From Bacteroidota bacterium (GTDB taxonomy: Bacteria > Bacteroidota > Bacteroidia > Bacteroidales > UBA12077), in contig JAHLLG010000002.1 in the NCBI GenBank assembly GCA_020444275.1, positions 1-64,000 of the forward strand: 64,000 bases of DNA. Reading direction: 5' to 3'. Positions within the stretch are counted from its first letter, which is position 1; each line of letters opens with the position of its first letter. The notes under the pieces were generated by a model. The model did not search any database. It saw nothing but the letters and a program-made list of their open reading frames with translations, and was not told the DNA's origin. Positions 38,869 to 47,591 of the stretch are shown here, in pieces. The translations under genes were made by a program, and so were the position numbers.

Positions 38869-40059
38869 TTATTTATTTTTTAGTTTGCTTGTTTTTTCAG
38901 CAGATAAAGCAATGAGTTCGTTACCATTCAAAATCCTTTCTCCTGTTTTCCAGTCGTATGCTACTGCCATTCTTTCCGTACAACAATAACATGGATCAAC
39001 AGCCGCTAAAGAAATGGTTGCATCGGAAATTGTCTGGCCAATGCATGATTTCTTAAAGGTTGCAATATTGGTATAACTTGGAGCACGGATCTTATGACGT
39101 GCAGGAGAGTTAGAGCCATCGGTTAATACATAATGGAACACCTCACCACGAGGAGCCTCGGCATGTCCTGTTCCCCAACCGGCTGCAATATTTTTAACTT
39201 TAACTTCTATTTCTCCTTCCTTTTCTTTCTTTAATCCTTCCAGGCATTGCTCAATAATTGAGATAGATTCGTACATCTCTAGCAAACGGACTTCTGCTTT
39301 TGCAAACACATCGCCTTTTTCGGCTGTAATCACTTTCCAGTTTACCAATGGATATGCAGCATATGGATCGTCTTTACGAACATCAATAGCAACGCCGGAA
39401 GCCCTTGCTGTAGGTCCAACCGCTGCATAATCAATGATATCTTGTTTGGTTAAGATTCCAACTCCTTTGGTTCGTGCATGGATAACTGGATCGTCCATTA
39501 CTGCACCAACAAGTAGGTCATTCTTCTTCTTAAATTTATCAAGCGTTTCTTTAATCTTAGGTATTTTGTTATTTTCAATATCTCTTCTAACGCCACCCAC
39601 TTTGAACATGGCATAACTATTTCTATTACCAGATATCATTTCGAATAAGTCCAAAATAGGTTCGCGATATTTCCATGCCCACATAAATACGGTATTATAT
39701 CCTAAAAAATGGCCTGCTAATCCAACCCATAATAAATGACTATGAATTCTTTCTAGTTCTCCAACAATACTTCGAATATATTTTGCCCGGTTGGTAATTT
39801 CAATATTTCCAGCTTCTTCAACTGCATTAGCAAAGGCAAAAGGATGCGAAGTAGAACAAATTCCACATACACGCTCTACCAGGAAGAATGATTGATCGAA
39901 CGTTTTTTTCTCACTTAATTGCTCAATACCACGATGATTATACCCTGTTTCCCACTTAATATCCTTTACGATTTCTCCTTCGCAATACAGTTTAAACAAT
40001 TCAGGTTCTTCCTGAAGCGGATGATATGGTCCAATTGGTATGAGTGTTTTTTTAACCAT
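38869..40059 (-). CDS. group 4 [NiFe] hydrogenase large (catalytic) subunit
   Basis: A 396-residue NuoD-like subunit with both nickel-iron ligand pairs: RVCGICSTSH (Cys65, Cys68) and DPCYCCTER (Cys357, Cys360). It is therefore a hydrogenase and not a Cys-less complex I or Mbs homologue. A 33-residue tail follows CTER, a likely target of the protease at 31988. The EchE/HycE/MbhL style ending and the membrane partners place it in group 4. It interacts with the NuoB-like small subunit and sits on the NuoH-like anchor. The reaction is H2 evolution or oxidation coupled to ion transport; direction cannot be read from sequence. Confidence 0.94.
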   Translation of the reverse strand: MVKKTLIPIGPYHPLQEEPELFKLYCEGEIVKDIKWETGYNHRGIEQLSEKKTFDQSFFLVERVCGICSTSHPFAFANAVEEAGNIEITNRAKYIRSIVGELERIHSHLLWVGLAGHFLGYNTVFMWAWKYREPILDLFEMISGNRNSYAMFKVGGVRRDIENNKIPKIKETLDKFKKKNDLLVGAVMDDPVIHARTKGVGILTKQDIIDYAAVGPTARASGVAIDVRKDDPYAAYPLVNWKVITAEKGDVFAKAEVRLLEMYESISIIEQCLEGLKKEKEGEIEVKVKNIAAGWGTGHAEAPRGEVFHYVLTDGSNSPARHKIRAPSYTNIATFKKSCIGQTISDATISLAAVDPCYCCTERMAVAYDWKTGERILNGNELIALSAEKTSKLKNK

Positions 40060-40070
40060 TTTTAATCTTT

Positions 40071-40508
40071 TTACTTGAATTCTCTTCTGTAAGGATAAAC
40101 TCCTTCGGCCCAGTTACCTTCCGATATTAATTTTTCAGGCTCAGGGTGATTTTTAAATACGATACCATATAATTCGTGCATTTCGCGTTCAATCCAGTTG
40201 GTAGCCGAAAACATATTCGATAATGATTCGATTTCGGGTTTTTCAACAGGAAGCACAACATGTAAATTGACAATGGATCCTATGCTATCTTTCGTAAAAT
40301 GATATAAAATTTCAAATCCTTTTCGGGTATGATTAGCAGTTGCTATAATAAATCGTAACTCAAGATCTTTATAAACATACTCGGCAACAGGTAAAATAGA
40401 TTCGGGTTTAATGGTAATGATGGCTCTTGTTTCCGATTTTTTGAAAACATCCAGTACATCAGCACTAAATTTATTTTTTACACTATTTAAAATATCATCG
40501 GTATTCAT
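40071..40508 (-). CDS. NuoC-like hydrogenase subunit
   Basis: A 145-residue protein of the 30 kDa complex I subunit family (MbhK/EchD-like). The family signature NWIEREMHELYGIVFKNHP is near residue 101. It is a structural subunit next to the catalytic subunit and has no cofactor of its own. It lies 11 nt before the large-subunit gene. Confidence 0.92.
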   Translation of the reverse strand: MNTDDILNSVKNKFSADVLDVFKKSETRAIITIKPESILPVAEYVYKDLELRFIIATANHTRKGFEILYHFTKDSIGSIVNLHVVLPVEKPEIESLSNMFSATNWIEREMHELYGIVFKNHPEPEKLISEGNWAEGVYPYRREFK

Positions 40509-40521
40509 ACTCGAATATGTT

Positions 40522-40932
40522 TTACTTGTTTAAAAGTTTTACAATTCCTGCTAAGATAGCTTCTGGTTTTGGTGGGCAACCCGGGATATAAGCATCTACC
40601 GGAATGATTTTATCAACTGGTCCGGCAAATGTATTTCCTTCTGCAAAGATTCCTCCTGTACAACCACAAGCACCAATAGCTACGACTAAAATTGGTTTAG
40701 GAGCTTGTTCGTAAAGCTCTAATAATCTGCTTTTGTCTCTTTGGTTGATAGATCCATTTACAAGCAATACATCGGCATGACGAATACTTCCCACGAGTAA
40801 CATTCCAAAACGTTCAACATCGTATCGTGGTGTTAAACAATCGAGAATTTCAATATCGCAATTGTTACACGATGCACCACCGAAATGGAACAACCACAAA
40901 GACTTTTTAAAACAGAATTCTTTAAATCCCAC
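40522..40932 (-). CDS. NuoB-like [NiFe] hydrogenase small subunit
   Basis: The electron-transfer small subunit with one proximal 4Fe-4S cluster. Ligand motifs are SCNNCDIEILDCLTPRYD near the N-terminus, AIGACGCTGGIF and GCPPKPEAI. No ATG is available: an in-frame TTG at 40977 would overlap the NuoH-like gene by 32 nt, while the GTG at 40932 begins 14 nt after its stop and leaves a normal-length leader before KSLWLFHFGG. The GTG (about 136 residues) is preferred with moderate certainty. Confidence 0.9.
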   Translation of the reverse strand: MGFKEFCFKKSLWLFHFGGASCNNCDIEILDCLTPRYDVERFGMLLVGSIRHADVLLVNGSINQRDKSRLLELYEQAPKPILVVAIGACGCTGGIFAEGNTFAGPVDKIIPVDAYIPGCPPKPEAILAGIVKLLNK

Positions 40933-40945
40933 GTTTTTTAAATTT

Positions 40946-41878
40946 TTATAATCCAAAATATGATAGCACAATTGCAATGATAGCTAACAGATTCATCCAA
41001 ACCAGGAAGTACCTGATAGCTTGTTTAATTTTTACTCTCGGATTAGTGTTCCTGATAAGTGTCAGCAAGAGCACTACAAATAATATTTTTAATATCGACC
41101 AGAGTATGTTGATTCCTTCAAAATTTAATCCTCCCCAAAGCAATCCTATTAAGAATGCCGGAAGGATAAAAAACATAATATATTTTGCCATCTTAATCAT
41201 GGCATAGGGTGTTCCCGAATATTCAATCATAATTCCTTCTGAGATTTCAGTTTCAGCTTCGGGCATATCGAAAGGAACCAATGCAAGCTTTGCTTGTATA
41301 CAGAAAATAAATACGATAAATAATAATATGCCAGAAATGCTACCTGCAAAGGCTCCATTGATAGTTTGTAAAGAGATTATTTCGTTAAAACTTATCGTCA
41401 TTCCTGCTTTTTGTATTATACCAGCAAGAACCAATAAGAATGTTAATTCATAACTTAAAATTAATTTCATTTCGCGAGAGCCACCAACTGCTGCGAGCGG
41501 ATTACCCGATGCCAAAGCTCCAATTATATATGTTAAAGATGGAATAGTTAACAAATAAAATATAACAATGATATCGCCTTTAAATCCGGTTTCAATTCCA
41601 AGTAATGGCAGTAAAATAAATACTCCTGCTATAGATGCCCCAAATACGGCAAATACTGGTGCTGCAAGAAATACACCTTTTGATCCGTGTTTTGGTAAAA
41701 TAGTTTCTTTTACTAAAAGCAATTTTAAAAAATCATAAAATGGCTGGAACAATGGTGGTCCTTTTCTAAATTGAACCCAGGCAGTAATTTTTCTATCATA
41801 CCATGATAAAAGCCCTCCAACTATTGCTGCAAATAATAGTCCTGGAAAAATTAAAAAGTAAAATAATTGTTCTGCCAT
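40946..41878 (-). CDS. NuoH-like membrane anchor subunit
   Basis: A 310-residue membrane protein with eight helices, homologous to NuoH/MbhM/EchB. Hallmarks are YDRKITAWVQFRKGPPLFQP near residue 27, SYELTFLLVLAG near residue 140, and the loop FDMPEAETEISEGIMIEYSG near residue 203. It anchors the hydrogenase peripheral arm and links it to the antiporter subunits. It lies 6 nt after the ferredoxin-like gene. Confidence 0.94.
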   Translation of the reverse strand: MAEQLFYFLIFPGLLFAAIVGGLLSWYDRKITAWVQFRKGPPLFQPFYDFLKLLLVKETILPKHGSKGVFLAAPVFAVFGASIAGVFILLPLLGIETGFKGDIIVIFYLLTIPSLTYIIGALASGNPLAAVGGSREMKLILSYELTFLLVLAGIIQKAGMTISFNEIISLQTINGAFAGSISGILLFIVFIFCIQAKLALVPFDMPEAETEISEGIMIEYSGTPYAMIKMAKYIMFFILPAFLIGLLWGGLNFEGINILWSILKILFVVLLLTLIRNTNPRVKIKQAIRYFLVWMNLLAIIAIVLSYFGL

Positions 41879-41884
41879 GATATA

Positions 41885-42382
41885 TTATGATTTATCAGTA
41901 CTCCAATTTTTTTCTTTAACTAAAATTTTATCATTCAATTTATAAATATCTTTTTCTGGATCTTCATCCATTTTAACTAGTTCTACAGACCCAATAGGAC
42001 AGGCTTTTATAAATTCTTTTATTTCGTGATCATTGGATAAATCAAAGTACAAATCCTTTTTACGATGATGATCAAAAAAATCACTCATCATAGTCCCGAA
42101 CGGACAAATGGTAACACATGATTTACAGGAGATACATAAATTGATATGTCGTTCAATCATTCCATCATCATTTTTTTCCAAAGCTTCAGTAGGACATACA
42201 TTGATACAAGGAGCATCTTCGCAACGCCGGCATGTAAAACTAAAAACTGCTAACTCCCGAATCGATTTTAGTCCGTTCGTTGTTGTTAAATGACTAAAAA
42301 ATCCCTCCGGAGGAGTTATGTCGCAGCTTTTGTTGCCACAATCTCTGAATTTACTCAAATCTATTAATAGCTTTTTGTCCAT
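41885..42382 (-). CDS. 4Fe-4S electron-transfer protein (HycB/CooF-like)
   Basis: A 165-residue ferredoxin-type protein with several cysteine groups: CGNKSC near residue 15, FTCRRCEDAPCINVCP near residue 50, LCISCKSCVTICP near residue 82 and CPIGSVEL near residue 131. The layout suits three or four 4Fe-4S clusters, as in HycB, HydN or CooF. It lies between the diaphorase genes and the membrane hydrogenase genes (3 and 6 nt gaps), so it is a good candidate for the wire between the two modules. Confidence 0.85.
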   Translation of the reverse strand: MDKKLLIDLSKFRDCGNKSCDITPPEGFFSHLTTTNGLKSIRELAVFSFTCRRCEDAPCINVCPTEALEKNDDGMIERHINLCISCKSCVTICPFGTMMSDFFDHHRKKDLYFDLSNDHEIKEFIKACPIGSVELVKMDEDPEKDIYKLNDKILVKEKNWSTDKS

Positions 42383-42385
42383 ATC

Positions 42386-43210
42386 TTAACTCCAGATATC
42401 TGGTTGATCTTTAATTTCATCATAAGTAAAAACAGGCCCTTCTTTACAAACAAAGTATTTACCCATCATACAGTGTCCGCATTTTCCTAATCCGCACGAC
42501 ATATTTTTTTCCATCGACAGGTAAATGTCGTGATCAGGATATCCCATTTCTAATAATTTTTGGGTTCCGAACTTCATCATAATTGGAGGACCACAACATA
42601 CAGCTATCGAGTCCTTAATATTTATGTTGATTTTATCTAACAAAACGGTTGCAACACCTACATTTTCCGTCCAGGTTTCATCAGGATCATCAACTGTTCT
42701 ATGTACTTCAAATTTCGGTGTGTTTCTTAGTTGGTCTACATATGGCCTGTAAATACATTCATCAGGCGTTTTTGCTCCGTAACACAATGTAACTTTTTTG
42801 AGTTTGTCGGATATGGCTGCTAAATTGTAGAGCAGCGATCGTATAGGTGCAAAACCACATCCTCCGCCAAGAATTAAAACCTCTTTATCGTAGAATCTTT
42901 CAACCGGATATCCACGTCCGAATGGACCACGAATTCCCAGTGTTTCACCGGCTTTCATGTTATGAAGATATTCGGTTACATATCCGGTTTTCATTACGGT
43001 AACTTCAATTTGTTTCGTTTCAAGAGGTGATGATGAAGGAGTAAAAGGTGCTTCTCCAATTCCGTCAACTGTTAATTCAATAAATTCGCCGGTTTTGAAC
43101 GAGAACGCTTCTTCGGGTTCCATTACAAAAGTTTTGATTGTGGGAGATTCTGTGATCACTTCCAACAATTTTGCCCTGATTGGCTTGTATATGTTTTTCG
43201 TTTCTGACAT
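42386..43210 (-). CDS. FAD/NAD(P)-binding sulfhydrogenase gamma-like subunit
   Basis: A 274-residue ferredoxin-reductase-fold protein. It has an FAD-binding segment (GEAPFTPSSSP and LGIRGPFGRGYPV), a nucleotide-binding loop (VLILGGGCGFAPIRSLLYNL), a C-terminal NAD(P) motif (CCGPPIMM near residue 205) and a [2Fe-2S] motif (SCGLGKCGHCMMGKYFVCKEG, core CGLGKCGHC). This is the gamma subunit of cytosolic sulfhydrogenases and is also close to AsrB and dihydroorotate dehydrogenase PyrK. Here it is fused by gene order to a membrane group 4 hydrogenase. It probably oxidises or reduces NAD(P)H. Confidence 0.88.
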   Translation of the reverse strand: MSETKNIYKPIRAKLLEVITESPTIKTFVMEPEEAFSFKTGEFIELTVDGIGEAPFTPSSSPLETKQIEVTVMKTGYVTEYLHNMKAGETLGIRGPFGRGYPVERFYDKEVLILGGGCGFAPIRSLLYNLAAISDKLKKVTLCYGAKTPDECIYRPYVDQLRNTPKFEVHRTVDDPDETWTENVGVATVLLDKININIKDSIAVCCGPPIMMKFGTQKLLEMGYPDHDIYLSMEKNMSCGLGKCGHCMMGKYFVCKEGPVFTYDEIKDQPDIWS

Positions 43211-43214
43211 TATA

Positions 43215-44216
43215 TTAATTAGCTACCTCCCTGAATAATTCATTTTTATTGATTTTACCAATACAAGCTTCTATGCATCTTCCACAACCGGTGCAAGCCA
43301 GAGATTTAAATTTCTGTGGTTTCCAAACATATTTACAGAAATAGCGGTTCTGAAATCTTCGGGGTAATGCACCCAATGCATCTTCTCCACCTGCAACACG
43401 CTCAAATCCGGGATATTGACAAGCATCTAATTGACGAACCTTTTCAAAATTGGGTTTATCAACCAGTAAAAAACAGGTACACGTTGGGCAAATGGTTGCA
43501 CAGGCACCACATGATACGCAGGTTGATGAATACTTTTTCCATATCTCATCGCTGGCTTTTTCAACAATTTTGCCTGTTTTTTTATAATCTGGTAATCCCG
43601 GATTGTCGGCTATGATTTGGTTCTCTATTTTACTTTGCTTTAGTTCAATATCCTTTATTTCAGATTCAGGAGAATTAGATATAGCAGTTTTATCCTTTAA
43701 CTGCTGAATAAAATATTCTCCCTTATCAGATAACACTTCTAAATGGACCTTTTGATCAACACGCGACAACGAGATATCGGCTATGGTTTTTGCATATGGA
43801 TTAATACCATAAATCATGCAGTGACAATGTTCCTGCGTTTCAAAACACGATGAGGATATTAGGATTGTCTTATCTCGTTTAGTTTTATACGCGTGATCAA
43901 TATAATCTTTGTCCAGATAAATTTCGTCGAGAATTCCTAAGCCTTGAATATCGCAATTCGGCGTTCCTATAATTATTCGCTTACTGTTTAATTTTCCCTG
44001 GGATGTTAAGTTTTCTTTAACAGGTAAGAAGAAAGTTTTAAGTGGAGTTGTAGGTTTAGGTATATTATAAATAATTTCCGGGATATGCTCTGTATCTATG
44101 AATTCATAGTCAATAGAATCACTATTCTCTATTGGAGCATAAATGCTATAATCTTCTAAAAGCTGTGCGATAGCCTTTTCCCAATCAGAGATTAATAATG
44201 AATAATAATTTTTCAT
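43215..44216 (-). CDS. sulfhydrogenase beta-like 4Fe-4S subunit
   Basis: An iron-sulfur protein of about 333 residues from the SH-beta/AsrA family. The C-terminal part holds CVSCGACATICPTCTC (about residue 230) and CTGCGRCIEACIGK (about residue 308); the N-terminal part has the family segments GTPNCDIQGLGILDEIY and SSSCFETQEHCHC. A GTG at 44234 is the longest start, but the ATG at 44216 (MKNYYSLLISDWEKA) fits the family better and leaves the Rex-like dyad at 44220-44235 outside the gene. It is the first gene of the 19-gene minus-strand [NiFe] cluster. No asrC or group 3 hydrogenase subunit is present. Confidence 0.87.
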   Translation of the reverse strand: MKNYYSLLISDWEKAIAQLLEDYSIYAPIENSDSIDYEFIDTEHIPEIIYNIPKPTTPLKTFFLPVKENLTSQGKLNSKRIIIGTPNCDIQGLGILDEIYLDKDYIDHAYKTKRDKTILISSSCFETQEHCHCMIYGINPYAKTIADISLSRVDQKVHLEVLSDKGEYFIQQLKDKTAISNSPESEIKDIELKQSKIENQIIADNPGLPDYKKTGKIVEKASDEIWKKYSSTCVSCGACATICPTCTCFLLVDKPNFEKVRQLDACQYPGFERVAGGEDALGALPRRFQNRYFCKYVWKPQKFKSLACTGCGRCIEACIGKINKNELFREVAN

Positions 44217-44219
44217 ATC

Positions 44220-44235
44220 TGTGACATCATTCACA
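44220..44235. promoter_or_regulatory. Rex-like operator 3 ([NiFe] cluster / rex intergenic)
   Basis: TGTGAC-ATCA-TTCACA is a dyad that fits the Rex consensus TGTGAA-N4-TTCACA with one mismatch. It lies 3 nt upstream of the preferred start of the first [NiFe]-cluster gene and in the region divergent from rex. It also fits TGTGA-N6-TCACA, the CRP pattern. Confidence 0.55.
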
Positions 44236-44407
44236 TATAAAATTACCCGGTCGAAAAATCAAAAGTCAAGTATTTTGTCAAAAAAATGCTATAAAACATA
44301 TTAACAATACACATAACTATCTGAAAATAAAATAAAAAAGAATATATTTTTTATTTCAAAAAAACTTGTATAACTTGCTTAAAATAGCATTAGTCGAATT
44401 TTTTATT

Positions 44408-45040
44408 GTGAAATACATCACAAAACATATTATTCGAAACGATCTTAAAAGATTATTTACTTATCGTTTATGTCTGATTGGATTTAAACGAAAAGGATTT
44501 GATCGGTTATACTCTTATACATTAGGTGAAGAGGCCGGTGTAAGCGCAGACCAGGTGCGAAAAGATTTCTCAAATTATAAAATAAAAGGCAATAAAAAAG
44601 GAGGCTACAAGATTGATGATCTCTTACGGTCAATAGATGATGTGATCAAACATCAGGATGAACAGTATATGATTTTGGTTGGAATGGGAAATATTGGAAG
44701 AGCATTGGTTCAATACAAAACGTTTAAACTACGAAAAATGATCATTGTTGCCTCTTTCGATATTGATCCGTCGAAGCAGTCCAAACGATTTGGTGTTCCG
44801 GTTCTTCCGTTGGAGATGTTGGAAGATATCATAAAAAAGTTTCATGTTCACGTTGCAATTCTTGCTGTACCGGCTATTTCTGCTCAAGATGTAGCAAATC
44901 GTTTAATCGATTTAGGCATCAAGGGAATTTTGAATTTTGCGCCGGTTATTCTTAAAGCTCCGGAAGATGTTATTGTAAATAATATTAATATCGGAGATGA
45001 GCTGGAGAGTGTGATTTATTACACTCAAAAGGTTATGTGA
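44408..45040 (+). CDS. rex: redox-sensing transcriptional repressor Rex
   Basis: A repressor of about 211 residues that binds DNA when NADH is low and leaves it when NADH rises. The winged-helix recognition segment is LGEEAGVSADQVRKDFSNY (about residues 39-57), and the Rossmann NAD(H) motif is VGMGNIGRALVQY near residue 95. The GTG at 44408 is preferred as start; a TTG at 44366 would add 14 residues of atypical sequence. It is divergent from the [NiFe]-diaphorase cluster and upstream of hypF. Five matching dyads in the island suggest it controls both [FeFe] operons and the [NiFe] cluster. Confidence 0.93.
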   Translation: MKYITKHIIRNDLKRLFTYRLCLIGFKRKGFDRLYSYTLGEEAGVSADQVRKDFSNYKIKGNKKGGYKIDDLLRSIDDVIKHQDEQYMILVGMGNIGRALVQYKTFKLRKMIIVASFDIDPSKQSKRFGVPVLPLEMLEDIIKKFHVHVAILAVPAISAQDVANRLIDLGIKGILNFAPVILKAPEDVIVNNINIGDELESVIYYTQKVM

Positions 45041-45091
45041 TTTACATTTTGAATTATAAAACCTCTTGCTATCAAAAAGTCTGTTTCCATA

Positions 45092-47311
45092 TTGGTTGAA
45101 GGACTTGTTCAGGGCGTTGGATTTCGTCCCTTCATATATCGATTGGCTAAAAAACATCAGTTAGCAGGCAATGTTACTAATCGAACGGATGGAGTACTTG
45201 TAAATGTTAATGGAGAAGAAGGTGTTATTGATCTTTTTATTAACGAAATTGAAACGCTTGCGCCACCTGCTGCTTATATAAGGAATATATCTCAGAATAC
45301 GTGTAGTGATCTATTGAAAGATGATTTTGTTATACTTTCGAGTCAGGCAATACAGGATCAAATTACAGAAATAAGTCCTGATATTGCTGTTTGCAGTGAT
45401 TGTCTTGCTGATTTAAAAAAACAGGAACACCGCAAAAATTATCCTTTTATTAATTGCACCAATTGCGGACCTCGTTTCTCTATCGTTAAGAAACTGCCTT
45501 ACGACAGGATAAATACCACCATGCATCAATTTCAGATGTGTGAAAAATGTTCAGAGGAATACCACCATGTTTTAGATCGAAGATTCCATGCGCAGCCCGT
45601 AGCTTGTAATCATTGTGGTCCGGTTTATATATATAATGACAAACGCAATTTTAATAAGATATTAAATGAATTGGTTATAAAAATTCAGCAGGGTGAGATT
45701 GTAGCTGTGAAAGGTCTGGGAGGATATAATTTGATCTGCGATGCCCAAAATAACTTAGCAGTAAAAAGGTTGAGGAAAATTAAGGGGCGCGATGCAAAGC
45801 CGTTTGCCATAATGTTTAACGAGTTGCACACAGCAAATGGGTATTGCTATATGAACGAATTTGAGCAAAAAATGATTACCTCATGGAGACGCCCGATTCT
45901 GATCTTAAAACAGCGAAGAAGGCTTTGTGAATCAGTTAATAACGGCTTGGGAAGTATTGGTGCCTTATTGCCATACTTGCCCTTTCATTATATGTTGTTC
46001 AGAAAGCTATCAATCTCAGCCATAGTTTATACGAGTGCCAATAATTCGGGTGAACCAATTATCTCAGATGATCAATTCGCTTCTGAAACGTTAAGTAAAA
46101 AGGTCGATGCGTTGGTAAGTCATAATCGGGAAATATACAATCCCATTGACGATTCGGTTGTGAAAATTGTACAACAAAAAACACAGATTATTCGCCGGGC
46201 AAGAGGATTTGTGCCAAATCCAATACCTATAAAAAGTAGAGTTGATGGCATATTTGCTGCAGGTGCAGAATTAAAAAACAGTTTTGCCATTGGAAAAGGC
46301 CAGCAAGCTATTTTAAGTCAATACATAGGTGACTTAAAGAATTTGGAGACCTACACTTTTTATAAGAAAACAGTAAGTCAGTTTTTTAGATTATTTAAAT
46401 TCAAACCTCAAATTATAGCTTGTGATTTGCATCCGGATTATTTATCTGCTCAGTTTTCAGAGAATTTGAATCAAGGTAAGCTAAATGGAGGTCAGATTCC
46501 AATAATCAAAGTACAACACCATCATGCACATATTGTGTCATGTATGGCCGAAAACCTAATACAAGATAAGGTTATTGGTGTGAGTTTCGATGGCACAGGA
46601 TACGGAACTGATGGAAATATTTGGGGAGGGGAATTTTTAATATGTGATACCAAATCTTTCGACCGTATTGCTCATTTCGATTATGCAAGCATGCCAGGTG
46701 GCGATTTAGCAGCAGATGAACCATGGAGAATGGTATTGTCTTATTTTAATCAATATAGTATAAATAAACCTGATATTTTTTGTGGTATCGACCAAAACAA
46801 ATTGGCCGTTGTGAGTGAAATGATACGAACCGGAATTAATTCACCTATCACTTCGAGTGTGGGTAGATTATTTGATGCCGTATCCTTTTTAGTTAACAAG
46901 GTTGCCATAAATTCTTTCGATGCCGAAGGGCCTATGCGTTTGGAATCAATTGCAGATAAAGCTGAAACGGATGCGTATTCATTTTCTTTAAATGATGGTG
47001 TAATAGTGCTGGAAAAAATGTTTCGTAAACTTATTGCCGATTTGGATCAACTATCACCATCCAGGATTTCGGCTAAGTTTCACAATACCATGGTTGAAAT
47101 AATTTGTAACGTAGCAAAAAAAATAAGATCAGAAACCGGTATAAACAAAGTTGTTTTATCTGGTGGAGTTTTTCAAAACAGCTACTTACTCGAAAAATCA
47201 ATAGAGAATCTGGAAAATAATCAATTTACAACATTCACAAACCACTTAGTACCCCCAAACGATGGCGGGATTGCTTTAGGACAATTAGTAATAGCATCAA
47301 ATTATTTGTAA
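45092..47311 (+). CDS. hypF: carbamoyltransferase HypF
   Basis: HypF makes the thiocyanate precursor of the CN ligands of the [NiFe] site, from carbamoyl phosphate. About 739 residues in the usual order: acylphosphatase domain (GLVQGVGFRPF), two zinc-finger motifs (CSDCL then CTNCGPRFS; CEKC then CNHCGP), a YrdC-like domain (GLGGYNLICDA) and a Kae1-like domain (VQHHHAHIVSCMAE). The N-terminal strand begins before the TTG at 45092: the frame is open to 45053 and reads KKSVSILVEGLVQG, but it offers only ATT, ATA or ATC codons as starts. The start codon is therefore uncertain or unusual. hypC follows with a 1-nt gap. Confidence 0.94.
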   Translation: MVEGLVQGVGFRPFIYRLAKKHQLAGNVTNRTDGVLVNVNGEEGVIDLFINEIETLAPPAAYIRNISQNTCSDLLKDDFVILSSQAIQDQITEISPDIAVCSDCLADLKKQEHRKNYPFINCTNCGPRFSIVKKLPYDRINTTMHQFQMCEKCSEEYHHVLDRRFHAQPVACNHCGPVYIYNDKRNFNKILNELVIKIQQGEIVAVKGLGGYNLICDAQNNLAVKRLRKIKGRDAKPFAIMFNELHTANGYCYMNEFEQKMITSWRRPILILKQRRRLCESVNNGLGSIGALLPYLPFHYMLFRKLSISAIVYTSANNSGEPIISDDQFASETLSKKVDALVSHNREIYNPIDDSVVKIVQQKTQIIRRARGFVPNPIPIKSRVDGIFAAGAELKNSFAIGKGQQAILSQYIGDLKNLETYTFYKKTVSQFFRLFKFKPQIIACDLHPDYLSAQFSENLNQGKLNGGQIPIIKVQHHHAHIVSCMAENLIQDKVIGVSFDGTGYGTDGNIWGGEFLICDTKSFDRIAHFDYASMPGGDLAADEPWRMVLSYFNQYSINKPDIFCGIDQNKLAVVSEMIRTGINSPITSSVGRLFDAVSFLVNKVAINSFDAEGPMRLESIADKAETDAYSFSLNDGVIVLEKMFRKLIADLDQLSPSRISAKFHNTMVEIICNVAKKIRSETGINKVVLSGGVFQNSYLLEKSIENLENNQFTTFTNHLVPPNDGGIALGQLVIASNYL

Positions 47312-47312
47312 T

Positions 47313-47525
47313 ATGTGTTTAAGTATTCCCGGAAAGGTTATAGAAATTAAAGGTGATACAGCAGACGTATCTGTTGGTGGAACCATTGTAAAAGTAGGTA
47401 TGCAAATGGTCGATCGTGTGAAAGAAGGCGATTTTGTATTAGTGCATGCTGGTTTTGCTTTGCAAAAGATTAACGAAAAAGAAGCACTCGAAACTTTAAA
47501 ATTATTTCGAGAAATGAATGAATAA
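47313..47525 (+). CDS. hypC: hydrogenase chaperone HypC
   Basis: A 70-residue HypC/HupF chaperone that carries the Fe(CN)2CO unit to the large subunit. It starts with the invariant MCLSIPGKV, whose Cys2 is functional, and has the usual GDFVLVHAGFALQKI near residue 40. It follows hypF by 1 nt. Confidence 0.96.
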   Translation: MCLSIPGKVIEIKGDTADVSVGGTIVKVGMQMVDRVKEGDFVLVHAGFALQKINEKEALETLKLFREMNE

Positions 47526-47567
47526 TTAAGGTTTAGTTGGCTTTTAAGGAGCATTGGTGAAGTTTAT

Positions 47568-47588
47568 AACAAGTAACAAGTAACAAAT
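47568..47588 (+). repeat. three 7-bp repeats before hypD
   Basis: AACAAGT, AACAAGT, AACAAAT run head to tail and end 3 nt before the hypD ATG. This is the same 7-bp period as the arrays before hypA and hypB. Confidence 0.7.
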
Positions 47589-47591
47589 TTC

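Noticed and set aside
42386-44216. Anaerobic sulfite reductase AsrAB
   Set aside because: The two proteins are homologous to AsrA and AsrB, but there is no AsrC siroheme subunit and the genes run straight into a [NiFe] hydrogenase.
44220-44235. CRP site TGTGA-N6-TCACA
   Set aside because: The pattern fits, but it also fits Rex, a rex gene is divergent next to it and other Rex-like dyads mark the other hydrogenase promoters. CRP control is kept only as an alternative.
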